Positions 9,287 to 18,507 of a stretch of DNA of 64,000 nt are shown piece after piece. Origin of the DNA: Vibrio lentus (lineage in GTDB: Bacteria; Pseudomonadota; Gammaproteobacteria; Enterobacterales; Vibrionaceae); NCBI RefSeq assembly GCF_030409755.1, contig NZ_JAUFQE010000002.1, forward strand, positions 2,480,001 through 2,544,000, in the 5' to 3' direction. The number at the start of each line of letters is the position of its first letter. The first letter of the stretch is position 1. The position numbers and the translations under genes were made by a program. A model generated the notes under the pieces. The model did no database searches and had not been told where the DNA came from. It worked only from the letters and a program-made list of their open reading frames with translations.

Positions 9287-10627
9287 ATGAATACAAACGA
9301 CAATACCCCAAGCGAACAACGCGGATTCCACGAATTAGCACTGAATATTTATACTCGTCAAGAGCACAATATTTCACGCAAGCAGATCAGCGACAACGCA
9401 CTAAAAGTATTATATCGCCTAAATGGGGCGGGTTTTGATGCATTTTTAGTCGGTGGTGGTGTGCGCGACATCTTATTGGGTTCTCAACCAAAAGATTTTG
9501 ATATCGCAACCAACGCTACGCCAGAACAGATCAAAAACCTGTTTAGAAACTGCCGCCTAATTGGCCGTCGTTTCCGCTTGGCACATATCATGTTTGGTCG
9601 CGACATCATCGAAGTTGCAACTTTCCGTGGCCACCATCAAGAGCCATCGAAGAACGTGTCTGCACAATCGAAAGAAGGCATGCTATTACGTGATAACGTT
9701 TATGGCAGCGTCGACGAAGATGCAGAGCGTCGTGATTTCACCATTAACGCGATGTACTACAACATTGCCGATTACAGCATCCACGACTACGCGGGTGGTA
9801 TCGAAGATTTAGAAGATAAGCTGATCCGTTTGATTGGCGATCCTGAAACTCGTTACCGTGAAGACCCGGTACGCATGCTACGTGCTATGCGTTTCGCCGC
9901 TAAACTGGATTTCGATATTGAAGAAGATACTGCCGACCCAATCGAAGAGTTAGCACACCTTCTAAAAGATATTCCAGCTGCGCGTCTTTACGAAGAATCA
10001 CTTAAGTTACTGCAATCAGGACACGGTTTAGAAACTTACCACTTAATGCGTGAGTACAATCTATTCCAACAGATGTTCCCAGCCGTGGCTGAGCACTTCA
10101 CTGAAGGTTACGATTCTCATACCGAGCAGATGCTTGATTTAGTACTCGATTCAACTGACCTTCGTATCGACGATGGCAAGCGAGTAAACCCAGCCTTCAT
10201 GTTTGCTGCAATTCTTTGGTACCCGATGAATAAGCTAGCGGACAAGCTAGTCGCTGAACAAGGCATGGCGCACTACGATGCAATCATGGAAGCAAGTAAC
10301 ATCATCCTTGATCAGCAAGTAAAGTCGATTGCTATTCCTCGTCGTCATACCGCGACTATTCGTGAAATTTGGCAGCTGCAAGTTCGACTTCCACGTCGCA
10401 ACGGTAAACGTGCTGTACGCCTAATGGAACTGAACAAATTCCGTGCAGGCTACGATTTCCTAGAAATGCGTGGCGAAACCAAAGAGTTGGCAAAATGGTG
10501 GGAGCGTTATCAAACAGCCGGTCGCAATATGCGCCAAGCTATGGCTAATGACGTAGCTGCACCATCAAAATCAGGTCATCGTCGTCGTAAGACTTACCGT
10601 AATAAAAAAAGTAAGCAATCCGAATGA
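9287..10627 (+). CDS. pcnB: Poly(A) polymerase I
   Basis: A 446-aa nucleotidyltransferase that adds 3' poly(A) tails to RNAs and speeds their decay. Catalytic core: LVGGGVRDILLG and the metal-binding DFD in PKDFDIATN, followed by the tRNA-NT/PAP family RRDFTINAMYY region and a basic C-terminus (RRRKTYRNKKSK). The start is uncertain: ATG 9287 has no Shine-Dalgarno, and no ATG, GTG or TTG lies in frame before the upstream stop at 9218. E. coli pcnB is also weakly initiated, from AUU. Overlaps folK by 4 bp. Confidence 0.95.
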   Translation: MNTNDNTPSEQRGFHELALNIYTRQEHNISRKQISDNALKVLYRLNGAGFDAFLVGGGVRDILLGSQPKDFDIATNATPEQIKNLFRNCRLIGRRFRLAHIMFGRDIIEVATFRGHHQEPSKNVSAQSKEGMLLRDNVYGSVDEDAERRDFTINAMYYNIADYSIHDYAGGIEDLEDKLIRLIGDPETRYREDPVRMLRAMRFAAKLDFDIEEDTADPIEELAHLLKDIPAARLYEESLKLLQSGHGLETYHLMREYNLFQQMFPAVAEHFTEGYDSHTEQMLDLVLDSTDLRIDDGKRVNPAFMFAAILWYPMNKLADKLVAEQGMAHYDAIMEASNIILDQQVKSIAIPRRHTATIREIWQLQVRLPRRNGKRAVRLMELNKFRAGYDFLEMRGETKELAKWWERYQTAGRNMRQAMANDVAAPSKSGHRRRKTYRNKKSKQSE

Positions 10628-11109
10628 TAACGGCTTATATTGCGGTCGGCAGCAACCTTGCCGACCCAGTTAGCCAAGCAAATTTGGCTATCGAAACACT
10701 AAAAAGCCTACCGCGATCAACGTTTATTGCGACCTCCAAGCTATATAGTAGCACTCCGATGGGGCCGCAAAATCAACCCGACTACATCAACGCGGTAGTG
10801 GCAATCCAAACCGAATTAACGCCAATTGAACTGCTTGATTGCACTCAAAAAATCGAGTTAGAGCAAGGGCGTGTCCGTAAAGATGAGCGTTGGGGACCAA
10901 GAACCTTGGATCTCGACATTGTGCTTTACGGCAATGAGGTGATCGATTCAGAGCGCTTAACCGTTCCTCATTATGGAATGAAAGAACGAGAGTTTGTACT
11001 CTACCCGCTTGCTGAAATCGCACCAAGTTTACAACTCCCTGATGGGACTGAGCTGAACGAACTACTCAAAGTAGTCGATCAAAATGGGCTCAATGTTTGG
11101 CAACAATAG
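10624..11109 (+). CDS. folK: 2-amino-4-hydroxy-6-hydroxymethyldihydropteridine pyrophosphokinase
   Basis: A 161-aa HPPK that transfers pyrophosphate from ATP to hydroxymethyl-dihydropterin in folate synthesis. The signature RWGPRTLDLDIVLYG (about 89-103) holds the two magnesium-binding aspartates; the N-terminal IAVGSNLADP is typical. ATG overlaps the pcnB stop (ATGA), so it is translationally coupled. Followed after 22 bp by panB. Confidence 0.96.
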   Translation: MITAYIAVGSNLADPVSQANLAIETLKSLPRSTFIATSKLYSSTPMGPQNQPDYINAVVAIQTELTPIELLDCTQKIELEQGRVRKDERWGPRTLDLDIVLYGNEVIDSERLTVPHYGMKEREFVLYPLAEIAPSLQLPDGTELNELLKVVDQNGLNVWQQ

Positions 11110-11131
11110 CCAGGCGCATTAAGGAAACCCA

Positions 11132-11926
11132 ATGAAAAAAGTAACCATTAACGACCTTATCAAGTGCAAACAAGAAGGCCGTAAATTCGCGACGTCGACA
11201 GCTTATGATGCGAGCTTTGCTCAATTATTCGAAAGCCAAGAGGTCCCTGTATTACTTGTCGGTGATTCACTAGGCATGGTTTTACAAGGCCAAACTGACA
11301 CATTGCCAGTGACAGTCGACGAAATTGCTTACCACACTCGCTCAGTGCGTGCTGGTAGCCCAAACTGTCTTCTTATGGCTGATATGCCGTTCATGAGCTA
11401 TGCCACACCTGAGCAAGCTTGTGAGAGCGCTGCAACCATAATGCGTGCTGGTGCAAACATGGTTAAAATCGAAGGCGGAAGCTGGTTGGTTGATACCGTG
11501 AAGATGCTAACAGAGCGCGCGGTTCCCGTGTGTGCTCACTTGGGATTAACACCTCAATCAGTGAACATCTTTGGTGGTTACAAAGTTCAAGGCCGTGACG
11601 ACGAACAAGCGGACAAAATGGTTGCTGATGCTCTAGCTCTGCAAAATGCTGGCGCTCAAATTGTATTACTTGAATGTGTTCCGGCATCATTAGCCAAACG
11701 CATTACTGAAGCTTGTGATGTACCAGTGATTGGTATTGGCGCAGGCAACGTTACCGATGGTCAGATCTTAGTGATGCATGACATGTTCGGTATCTCTGCG
11801 ACTTATATGCCAAAGTTCTCTAAGAATTTCTTAGCGGAAACAGGCGATATGCGTAAAGCCGTCGCTCTATACAAAGAAGAAGTAGAGAGCGCGCGTTTCC
11901 CTGATGAAGCTCATACAATAGCTTAG
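11132..11926 (+). CDS. panB: 3-methyl-2-oxobutanoate hydroxymethyltransferase
   Basis: A 264-aa enzyme that makes ketopantoate from 2-ketoisovalerate and methylene-tetrahydrofolate, the first committed pantothenate step. Metal ligands Asp45 (VGDSLG) and Asp84 (MADMPF) and catalytic Glu181 (LLECVP) fall at the E. coli numbering. Ends 8 bp before panC and is surely cotranscribed with it. panD, the third pan gene of E. coli's cluster, is not here. Confidence 0.97.
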   Translation: MKKVTINDLIKCKQEGRKFATSTAYDASFAQLFESQEVPVLLVGDSLGMVLQGQTDTLPVTVDEIAYHTRSVRAGSPNCLLMADMPFMSYATPEQACESAATIMRAGANMVKIEGGSWLVDTVKMLTERAVPVCAHLGLTPQSVNIFGGYKVQGRDDEQADKMVADALALQNAGAQIVLLECVPASLAKRITEACDVPVIGIGAGNVTDGQILVMHDMFGISATYMPKFSKNFLAETGDMRKAVALYKEEVESARFPDEAHTIA

Positions 11927-11934
11927 GAGTTACT

Positions 11935-12825
11935 ATGCAAACTTTTGCTGAAATAGCGGCTCTTCGCGAGCAGATTAAACAGTTTAAGCGTGATGGACGT
12001 ACCGTTGCTTTTGTACCAACAATGGGAAACCTTCATGAAGGCCACCTGACGCTGGTAAAGAAAGCGCGTGAATTAGCAGACATTGTTGTGGTGAGCATTT
12101 TTGTTAACCCAATGCAGTTTGACCGTGCCGACGACCTGAACAATTACCCTCGAACGTTAGAAGCTGATTTAAGCAAACTAACAGGCGAAGGTGTTGAGCT
12201 TGTGTTTACTCCAACGCCAGAAGTGATGTACCCAGATGGACTAGACAAACAGACGTTTGTTGAAGTACCTGGTATTTCGCACATGCTTGAAGGGGCATCT
12301 CGCCCAGGCCACTTCCGTGGTGTGGCGACGATTGTTGCTAAGCTATTTAATATCGTTCAGCCAGACTTTGCATGCTTCGGCGAGAAAGACTTCCAACAGC
12401 TTGCGGTCATTAGTCATATGACGACGGATCTTGCTTTAGATATCCAAATTATCGGCGTACCAACCGTTCGTGAGATGGATGGACTTGCGATGAGCTCTCG
12501 CAATAGCAACCTGACTATCGACGAACGCCAGCGCGCACCTGTACTTGCTCGTACTATGCGTTGGATCAGTAGTGCTATTCGTGGCGGCCGTGACGATTAC
12601 GCATCTGTCATTGAAGACGCAACCGACCAACTTCGAGCTGCAGACCTGCAACCTGATGAGATTTTCATTTGCGATGCTAAAACGCTGCAAGCCATCACTT
12701 CAGAATCGACTCAAGCGGTTATCTTAATGTCAGCTTTCTTAGGTAAGACTCGTCTTATCGACAACCAAGTTCTCGATTTGGTCACGGAAACGAAAGAAGA
12801 AGTGAAAGAAGAAACGGCGGAATAA
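11935..12825 (+). CDS. panC: Pantothenate synthetase
   Basis: A 296-aa ATP-dependent ligase of pantoate and beta-alanine. It belongs to the cytidylyltransferase-like fold with HIGH-type motif GNLHEGH (His34, His37), FGEKDFQQL and the KMSKS-like AMSSRNS. Preceded by a GGAG ribosome-binding site. The C-terminal tail is Glu/Lys-rich ([12 protein letters not shown]), a little longer than E. coli's 283 aa. Followed by a 7-bp tandem array and a terminator. Confidence 0.97.
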   Translation: MQTFAEIAALREQIKQFKRDGRTVAFVPTMGNLHEGHLTLVKKARELADIVVVSIFVNPMQFDRADDLNNYPRTLEADLSKLTGEGVELVFTPTPEVMYPDGLDKQTFVEVPGISHMLEGASRPGHFRGVATIVAKLFNIVQPDFACFGEKDFQQLAVISHMTTDLALDIQIIGVPTVREMDGLAMSSRNSNLTIDERQRAPVLARTMRWISSAIRGGRDDYASVIEDATDQLRAADLQPDEIFICDAKTLQAITSESTQAVILMSAFLGKTRLIDNQVLDLVTETKEEVKEETAE

Positions 12826-12858
12826 TCGCTCTCTTCTCGAAATGCGAAACAAAAACAC

Positions 12859-12891
12859 AAAACGCAAAACGCAAAACGCAAAACGCAAAAC
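12859..12891 (+). repeat. 7-bp tandem array, unit AAAACGC, about 4.7 copies
   Basis: Four perfect AAAACGC units plus AAAAC, beginning 33 bp after the panC stop. Upstream bases 12845-12858 look like decayed copies. It lies directly before the panC terminator. One of four heptamer arrays in the window. Confidence 0.95.
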
Positions 12892-12893
12892 AT

Positions 12894-12923
12894 AAAAAAG
12901 GTCGATGTAATATCGACCTTTTT
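12894..12923 (+). terminator. Intrinsic terminator between panC and yadH (bidirectional)
   Basis: GGTCGAT-gtaa-(T)ATCGACC stem with A-run before and T-run after. It serves the convergent genes panC (plus) and yadH (minus). Confidence 0.9.
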
Positions 12924-12958
12924 CTTTGCCTGTCATTCCAAGACTTACAAGGAAGACA

Positions 12959-13729
12959 TTAGCTACGCAAGCCGATGCCCTTAGTCACTAGATAGTGTGC
13001 AACACCATACAGCGCTACGATAAACACACCCAATACAGTAAACGACGTTACAATACCAACATCAGACACTCCCAAGAAGCCATATCTGAATGCGTTAACC
13101 ATGTACACAATTGGGTTCAGTTTCGACACACCTTGCCAAAATTCAGGCAATAGACTGATCGAGTAAAACACCCCCCCAAGGTATGTTAACGGTGTCAGAA
13201 TAAACGTTGGGATAATAGAAATATCGTCGAACGTGCGTGCAAATACAGCGTTGATTAAGCCACCCAGAGCGAACACAATCGACGTTAGAAATACAGTCGC
13301 AATAATCACGCCCCAATGATCAACTTGCAAGTCGACAAAGAAAAGCGATACGAATGTGACTATGGTACCCACTAACAAGCCACGCACTACACCGCCCATC
13401 ACGAAACCAGCAATAATCACATAGTTAGGAACTGGCGCTACAAGCAGCTCTTCAATGTTCTTCTGGAATTTAGCACTAAAAAACGACGAAGCGACGTTAG
13501 AGTATGAGTTCGTGATCACCGACATCATGATCAAACCCGGCACAATATATTCCATGTAACTAAAGCCGTTCATTTCACCGATACGAGCACCAATTAGGTT
13601 ACCGAAAATGATGAAGTAAAGCGTCATAGTGATCGCAGGTGGAACCAGAGTTTGCACCCAAATTCGAGTGAATCTGTTCACCTCTTTGGTCAACAAGCTA
13701 CAAAAGGCTGTCCAATATAATTTATGCAT
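12959..13729 (-). CDS. yadH: ABC-2 type transporter permease YadH
   Basis: A 256-aa inner-membrane permease with six predicted hydrophobic segments and the ABC-2 signature region (SLLPEFWQGVSKLNPIVYMVNAFRYG, in part). The chosen ATG 13729 starts MHKLYW, preceded by AGGGGAG; an upstream in-frame start inside yadG is unlikely. The yadG stop lies 1 bp before this start, so the two are coupled. Pairs with YadG as an exporter; the substrate of the E. coli pair is not known. yadGH next to can and hpt is the E. coli arrangement. Confidence 0.92.
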   Translation of the reverse strand: MHKLYWTAFCSLLTKEVNRFTRIWVQTLVPPAITMTLYFIIFGNLIGARIGEMNGFSYMEYIVPGLIMMSVITNSYSNVASSFFSAKFQKNIEELLVAPVPNYVIIAGFVMGGVVRGLLVGTIVTFVSLFFVDLQVDHWGVIIATVFLTSIVFALGGLINAVFARTFDDISIIPTFILTPLTYLGGVFYSISLLPEFWQGVSKLNPIVYMVNAFRYGFLGVSDVGIVTSFTVLGVFIVALYGVAHYLVTKGIGLRS

Positions 13730-13730
13730 A

Positions 13731-14648
13731 TTACTTGCTCCCCTCACGCACAATGCTCACAAATAGCTCTTCTAGACGGTTCGCTTTATTACGCATAGAA
13801 AGGACTTTTACCTGTTGCTCTGTCAGTTGAGCAAAGATAGCGTTCAAACCTAGGTTCTTGTCGATTTCGATCTCTAGCGAACCATTGACCATTACTTGGC
13901 TATTGACGCCATCAAGCTTAGGCTCTGCAGTGCCCTCTTCAAGATCTAGAATAAACGTCTCAGCACTTAACTTACCCAGCAGTGCTTTCATGGTCGTATT
14001 CTCAATCAACTCGCCACGGTTAATAATACCGATATTGCGACACAGCATTTCCGCTTCTTCTAGGTAGTGCGTGGTCAAGATAATGGTAATACCCTGCTTC
14101 TCGTTGATCTCTTTCAGGAATTCCCACATAGAACGACGCAGCTCAATATCAACACCCGCTGTTGGTTCATCAAGGATCAGCAAATGAGGTTCATGCATCA
14201 GTGCGCGAGCAATCATCAAACGACGCTTCATACCACCAGACAAGTTACGCGCACGTTCGCCACGTTTTTCCCACAAATCGAGTTGAGATAGGTACTTTTT
14301 CGCGCGTTCTTTAGCAAGAGTTTTAGTCACGCCGTAATAACCCGCTTGTTGCAGCACAATCTGCTCAACGGTTTCGAACGGGTTAAAGTTAAACTCTTGC
14401 GGTACTAAGCCTAAGTTCTGTTTCGCTAACTCCAGATCGGTATCAATGTCGTAACCGAACACGTTAACCTTGCCGGATGTTTTGTTAACCAGAGAAGAAA
14501 TAACGCCAATGGTCGTAGATTTACCCGCACCATTTGGACCAAGAAGCGCGTAAAAGTCGCCCTTTTTCACTTGTAAACTGATGCCTTTGAGAGCCTCAAA
14601 GCCCCCAGCATAAGTTTTTCTTAATTGCTCAATTTCTAATGCATACAT
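13731..14648 (-). CDS. yadG: ABC transporter ATP-binding protein YadG
   Basis: A 305-aa ABC ATPase of the DRA/CcmA-like export class. Walker A GPNGAGKST (about 37-45), signature LSGGMKRRL (about 135-143), Walker B LLILDEPTAGVD and the switch His in TTHYLEE are all intact. C-terminal extension of about 80 aa as in YadG. First gene of yadGH. Its upstream region holds a large nested inverted repeat (14751-14808). Confidence 0.94.
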   Translation of the reverse strand: MYALEIEQLRKTYAGGFEALKGISLQVKKGDFYALLGPNGAGKSTTIGVISSLVNKTSGKVNVFGYDIDTDLELAKQNLGLVPQEFNFNPFETVEQIVLQQAGYYGVTKTLAKERAKKYLSQLDLWEKRGERARNLSGGMKRRLMIARALMHEPHLLILDEPTAGVDIELRRSMWEFLKEINEKQGITIILTTHYLEEAEMLCRNIGIINRGELIENTTMKALLGKLSAETFILDLEEGTAEPKLDGVNSQVMVNGSLEIEIDKNLGLNAIFAQLTEQQVKVLSMRNKANRLEELFVSIVREGSK

Positions 14649-14750
14649 AGAGATAGACTGCCATTTGCGATAGATAGATGTTGATGACCGAGTATGAGGA
14701 AGAGAGTGAAACTTAAAACGAGCTAGTTGAACCTAACTCAAAACTTGTTT

Positions 14751-14808
14751 ACTCGGCCATTTTGCAAGCAAGTTTATCGTTGATTAACGATTAATACAAA
14801 TGCCGAGT
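14751..14808. repeat. Nested inverted repeat upstream of yadG
   Basis: Outer arms ACTCGGCCATTT (14751-14762) and AAATGCCGAGT (14798-14808) pair with one bulge. The centre contains the palindrome ATCGTT-gatt-AACGAT (14776-14791). No T-run follows, so it is not an ordinary terminator; operator or RNA leader structure are both possible. Confidence 0.65.
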
Positions 14809-14879
14809 GAGAGTTTCTTTCGAAAGCGAACAAGGATATTAGCTATGTGAAAACCAATTCAGTGTTCAGTAAACATAAA

Positions 14880-14910
14880 AATGCCGTTAAGTTATTCACT
14901 TAACGGCATT
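14880..14910 (-). terminator. Intrinsic terminator after the SulP gene
   Basis: AATGCCGTTAAG stem (12 bp) with loop, followed on the minus strand by TTTTTATGTTT. Confidence 0.88.
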
Positions 14911-14968
14911 AATCACAAATACTAGATTTGGCGTCTATAACTGATTCATGTCAGATTATTGCTGAAAA

Positions 14969-16642
14969 TTAAACTGACTCAAATTGATGTTCATCTCTAT
15001 CAACATAGCTTGTTGCAGCTGTCAGGGCTTCATATCTGAATCGATAGGTGTTGGATTCCGGCACAAGATCAAGCACATGGAATTTCTCTAATTGCTGACG
15101 GGTATTCTCGTTTGGACACAACAGATAAACCTCACATTCAGCATCGAGGGCATCTTTGATTGCGTTTTCTAGTGCGAGGCCGACCGTCACGTCAATCATT
15201 GGCACATCCGTCAGATCTAAGATCATCGCTTCGTAATCAGAGATGCTTGAGTGCTGACGCGATATCGCCTTAGAAACACTAAAAATCATCGGTCCAGAAA
15301 GATAGAAGAACAAAACTTTACCATTAGCGGTATCTAACAACTGACGTTCGCTGTCCGTCAGCGGGATATCGTCTTCGTCATCACCATCACTGATAGATTT
15401 AACTTGTCTGGCTTGTTCACGACTCAAACGTTCAATAATCAGGATGTTCGATATAAAGACACCAAGTCCAACGGCAATAATCAAATCAACAAATACGGTC
15501 AGGAGCATCACGCCATACATCACCCCCATACCCGCATAACTCACCTTGTGTGCGCGCTGAATAAAACTCCAATCAAGAATATTGAAGCCGACATACATGG
15601 CGATACCCGCAAGCACAGCCATTGGGATCGGTTCGGTCAAACCACCCGCGACTAATACAACTAACGCTAAAACTAGCGCTCGAATAACACCTGAAAGTGG
15701 AGAACGAGCACCTACTTGGATATTCGTGACCGTACCCATCGTAGCGCCTGCGCCCGGCAAAGCGCCGAACAAGCCAGAAATCATATTAGCGATGCCTTGT
15801 CCGCGAAGTTCCTTATCAGAGTCATGCTCTTTACGGGTTAATGAGTCCCCTATCACCGCGGTAAGCAGCGTATCGATACAACCTAACGTACCTAGCACCA
15901 AGGCATCGATTACCATGGTTGTGAACAGTTCAGGGCTAATCGTTGGAATAACTAAAGAAGGTAAGCCAGCCGGGATTTCACCAATACGACGAATAGAATC
16001 CGTATCGAAGATAATGACCGATAATAGGGTCACTGCAACTAGGGCCACCAATTGTGCAGGGACATACTTACGGTATTTAGTCGGAAAACCAAAAAGGATA
16101 CCGAGCGTTAATACACCTAAAAACAGCTCGCTGAACTTCAGATTTGCCAGCGTATCGGGAAGCGCAGAAAGCGTCCCCATCACGCCACCTGATGGTGCTG
16201 CGTGTCCTAACAATGGAGACAGTTGCAAGATAATCAGAATAACGCCAATACCTGACATAAAGCCGGAGATCACGCTATATGGCATCAAAGTAACGTATTT
16301 ACCGAGCTTTAATGTCCCAAGTAATATCTGGAATGCACCCGCCATCATCACGACGGTAAAGGTCATTGCCATTCCAGTTTCAGGATATTTAGCGACCATG
16401 CTGGTCATCACCGCCGTCATGATCACCGTCATTGGTCCGGTAGGCTCTGAGATCAAACTGCTGGAACCGCCAAATAATGCTGCAAACAGGCCAACCATAA
16501 TGGCGCCCCATAAGCCCGCTTCCGCACCCGCTCCAGAAGCAACACCAAATGCTAACGCTAAAGGCAGTGAGATGATGGCTGTAGTGACACCGCCAAACAT
16601 ATCTCCTTTGAGATTGATATCCGCAAAACGACTTCCAAACAA
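14969..16642 (-). CDS. SulP family inorganic anion transporter with STAS domain
   Basis: A 557-aa SLC26/SulP transporter with 10-14 hydrophobic segments over residues about 1-410 (SLPLALAFGVASGAGAEAGLWG near the start, LPGAGATMGTVTN further on). A C-terminal STAS domain covers about 430-545 (MILDLTDVPMIDV). Family members move sulfate, bicarbonate or dicarboxylates (for example BicA, DauA). The gene is divergent from a beta-carbonic anhydrase, which by context favours bicarbonate or CO2-linked transport, though the sequence alone does not settle the substrate. No cysteine-synthesis genes are nearby. The GTG/ATG choice at 16642 fits an N-terminus like other bacterial SulP proteins. Confidence 0.92.
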   Translation of the reverse strand: MFGSRFADINLKGDMFGGVTTAIISLPLALAFGVASGAGAEAGLWGAIMVGLFAALFGGSSSLISEPTGPMTVIMTAVMTSMVAKYPETGMAMTFTVVMMAGAFQILLGTLKLGKYVTLMPYSVISGFMSGIGVILIILQLSPLLGHAAPSGGVMGTLSALPDTLANLKFSELFLGVLTLGILFGFPTKYRKYVPAQLVALVAVTLLSVIIFDTDSIRRIGEIPAGLPSLVIPTISPELFTTMVIDALVLGTLGCIDTLLTAVIGDSLTRKEHDSDKELRGQGIANMISGLFGALPGAGATMGTVTNIQVGARSPLSGVIRALVLALVVLVAGGLTEPIPMAVLAGIAMYVGFNILDWSFIQRAHKVSYAGMGVMYGVMLLTVFVDLIIAVGLGVFISNILIIERLSREQARQVKSISDGDDEDDIPLTDSERQLLDTANGKVLFFYLSGPMIFSVSKAISRQHSSISDYEAMILDLTDVPMIDVTVGLALENAIKDALDAECEVYLLCPNENTRQQLEKFHVLDLVPESNTYRFRYEALTAATSYVDRDEHQFESV

Positions 16643-16886
16643 AACACACCTTCCTGATGATGAAATGACAAACCTTATTACTTTAACAAATGAGTCTGTA
16701 ACACAGAAAGTGTTAATTCAATCACATTATTCATGTCTTATAACCAGATACTAGCTTCTACGCTAAGTTAATGATTTTAACAGCTAGAACACGTCAGATG
16801 AGTGCGAGTTGACACAGTTTTTACGAGATTGAATTTGTAACATTGTGTATAGTTATAACTCTTAATTAAGGGACGTAAGACGCAAA

Positions 16887-17546
16887 ATGCCAGAGATTAA
16901 ACAGCTTTTTGAAAACAACTCTAAATGGTCTGAAGAAATTCGTTCTCAAAGACCAGAGTATTTTACAACGCTTGAAGAGGGTCAAAACCCTGGTTTCCTA
17001 TGGATCGGCTGCTCTGATAGCCGTGTACCGGCCGAGCGTCTCACTGGTTTGTATTCTGGCGAACTGTTTGTTCATCGAAATGTAGCAAACCAAGTGGTTC
17101 ATACCGACCTAAACTGCTTGTCTGTTGTGCAGTACGCCGTTGACGTACTCAAAGTTAAACACATCATTGTATGCGGTCACTATGGCTGTGGTGGTGTTAA
17201 TGCAGCGATTGATAACCCTAAACTTGGCCTTATCAACAACTGGCTACTCCACATTCGCGATAACTACCTTAAGTACCGTAAGCAAATTGAATCTCTACCT
17301 CGTGAACAATGGGGCGACAAGTTGTGCGAAATTAACGTTGCAGAGCAAGTCTACAACCTTGGTAACTCAACCATCATGCAAAGCGCATGGGAACGGGGAC
17401 AAGATATTGAAATCCACGGCGTAGTTTATGGTATTGGTAACGGCAAGCTACAAGACCTTGGCGTTCGTTGTTCAAGTAATGACACGTTAGAAAATAGTCA
17501 CTTAGATGCGCTTGATAAAATCCTATCGTCTCCAATTCTTGGTTAA
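16887..17546 (+). CDS. can: Beta-carbonic anhydrase (type II, allosteric bicarbonate site)
   Basis: A 219-aa zinc enzyme interconverting CO2 and bicarbonate. Zinc ligands Cys42, Asp44, His98 and Cys101 and the Asp44-Arg46 dyad are present ([13 protein letters not shown]). Trp39, Arg64 and Tyr181, which form the non-catalytic bicarbonate-binding site in the H. influenzae enzyme, are all conserved at identical positions, so the enzyme is probably inhibited by bicarbonate at low pH. AAGGGACG precedes the ATG. Divergent from the SulP gene; followed by a terminator shared with hpt. Confidence 0.97.
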   Translation: MPEIKQLFENNSKWSEEIRSQRPEYFTTLEEGQNPGFLWIGCSDSRVPAERLTGLYSGELFVHRNVANQVVHTDLNCLSVVQYAVDVLKVKHIIVCGHYGCGGVNAAIDNPKLGLINNWLLHIRDNYLKYRKQIESLPREQWGDKLCEINVAEQVYNLGNSTIMQSAWERGQDIEIHGVVYGIGNGKLQDLGVRCSSNDTLENSHLDALDKILSSPILG

Positions 17547-17588
17547 TTATTAAGATTTAAACCTTATCGTTTAATCACTAGATATAAG

Positions 17589-17616
17589 AAAGGCTCGCAT
17601 TGTGCGAGCCTTTTTG
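17589..17616 (+). terminator. Bidirectional terminator between can and hpt
   Basis: AGGCTCGCA-ttg-TGCGAGCCT with flanking A- and T-runs, between convergent genes. Confidence 0.92.
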
Positions 17617-17641
17617 TTTGTCAGTCTTAACAGAGTAATAA

Positions 17642-18172
17642 TTACTCTTGAGGTACAACTTTACCGATGTACGGTAGGTGACGATACTTTTGCGCGTAGT
17701 CGATGCCCACACCAACAACGAATTCGTCAGGAATTTCAAAACCAATCCACTTAGTATCTACAATCACTTCACGGCGAGAAGGCTTGTCTAACAGCGTACA
17801 AATCTCGATAGATTTAGGACCACGTAGGCTTAGAATCTCTTTCACTTTAGTCAGAGTGTTACCTGTATCGATAATGTCTTCTACAAGTAGAACGTCTTTA
17901 CCTTGGATGTCGTCATCAAGGTCTTTCAAAATACGCACGTCACGTGAGCTTTCCATACCGTTGCCGTAGCTAGATGCGGTCATGAAATCCACTTGGTGGG
18001 TTAAATCGATAGCACGAGCAAGATCGGCCATAAAGACAAAAGATCCACGTAATAAGCCAACTAGAACTAGATCTTCACTACCGTTGTAATGTTCCGTGAT
18101 CTGTTTACCTAGTTCATTCACTCGATCCTGAACTTCTTGCTCGGAGATCATGACTTCAACTGTATGCTTCAT
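17642..18172 (-). CDS. hpt: Hypoxanthine phosphoribosyltransferase
   Basis: A 176-aa purine salvage enzyme making IMP or GMP from the base and PRPP. The PRPP loop [14 protein letters not shown] (about 92-105) is typical, with [11 protein letters not shown] in the flexible loop. Length matches E. coli Hpt (178). Convergent with can and divergent from luxR, an order conserved in vibrios. Confidence 0.96.
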   Translation of the reverse strand: MKHTVEVMISEQEVQDRVNELGKQITEHYNGSEDLVLVGLLRGSFVFMADLARAIDLTHQVDFMTASSYGNGMESSRDVRILKDLDDDIQGKDVLLVEDIIDTGNTLTKVKEILSLRGPKSIEICTLLDKPSRREVIVDTKWIGFEIPDEFVVGVGIDYAQKYRHLPYIGKVVPQE

Positions 18173-18507
18173 ACTGCTCTCATTTTATTTGGTGATTGCG
18201 ACAAGTGTAGACAGTTTGCCAGTGGTGCCGCTCGATTTTGTGGGTAAGTCTAGCATTGCTCAAATACCCACACCACCTTCTGGTTCGAATTTACTCATAC
18301 ATTCTCAACGAAGTGTGCGCTGATGCCTTGTTCAATAGTCGCTTCCTTTCACATCAATCCTGATCACGCTTTATGGATCAAGTTTGATGTAACTGCCTAT
18401 AAAATAAGCTCAAAGGATTGACCATTCGCATATGCACCATTACACTCATCTTGGCTTAAATAATAATAAAATCATTAATATAAAAATTCGTTGGCAAGGA
18501 AAATAAA
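18173..18507. other. hpt-luxR divergent regulatory region
   Basis: 335 bp without a gene between two divergent starts, AT-rich toward luxR. Apart from the Qrr-pairing leader (18472-18500), no operator could be assigned by eye. LuxR autorepression sites, expected from V. harveyi, cannot be confirmed without a matrix search. Confidence 0.6.
18472..18500 (+). promoter_or_regulatory. Predicted Qrr sRNA pairing site in the luxR leader
   Basis: The leader TTCGTTGGCAAGGA just before the ATG overlaps the ribosome-binding site (AAGGA). UUGGCAAGG is complementary, with one mismatch, to the conserved Qrr segment CCUAGCCAA. In V. harveyi and V. cholerae Qrr RNAs block luxR/hapR translation here with Hfq. 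Pairing is inferred from remembered Qrr sequence; no qrr gene lies in the window. Confidence 0.55.

Larger units (their letters stand above)
14649..14968. other. Intergenic region between yadG and the SulP gene
   Basis: 320 bp without a gene. It holds the SulP terminator (14880-14910), a nested inverted repeat (14751-14808) and a 10-bp palindrome CTTTCGAAAG near 14817. The yadG promoter must lie here. Confidence 0.7.

Noticed and set aside
15582..16754. 390-aa plus-strand ORF opposite the SulP gene
   Set aside because: Entirely antisense to a well-conserved transporter; composition follows the reverse of membrane-helix codons.
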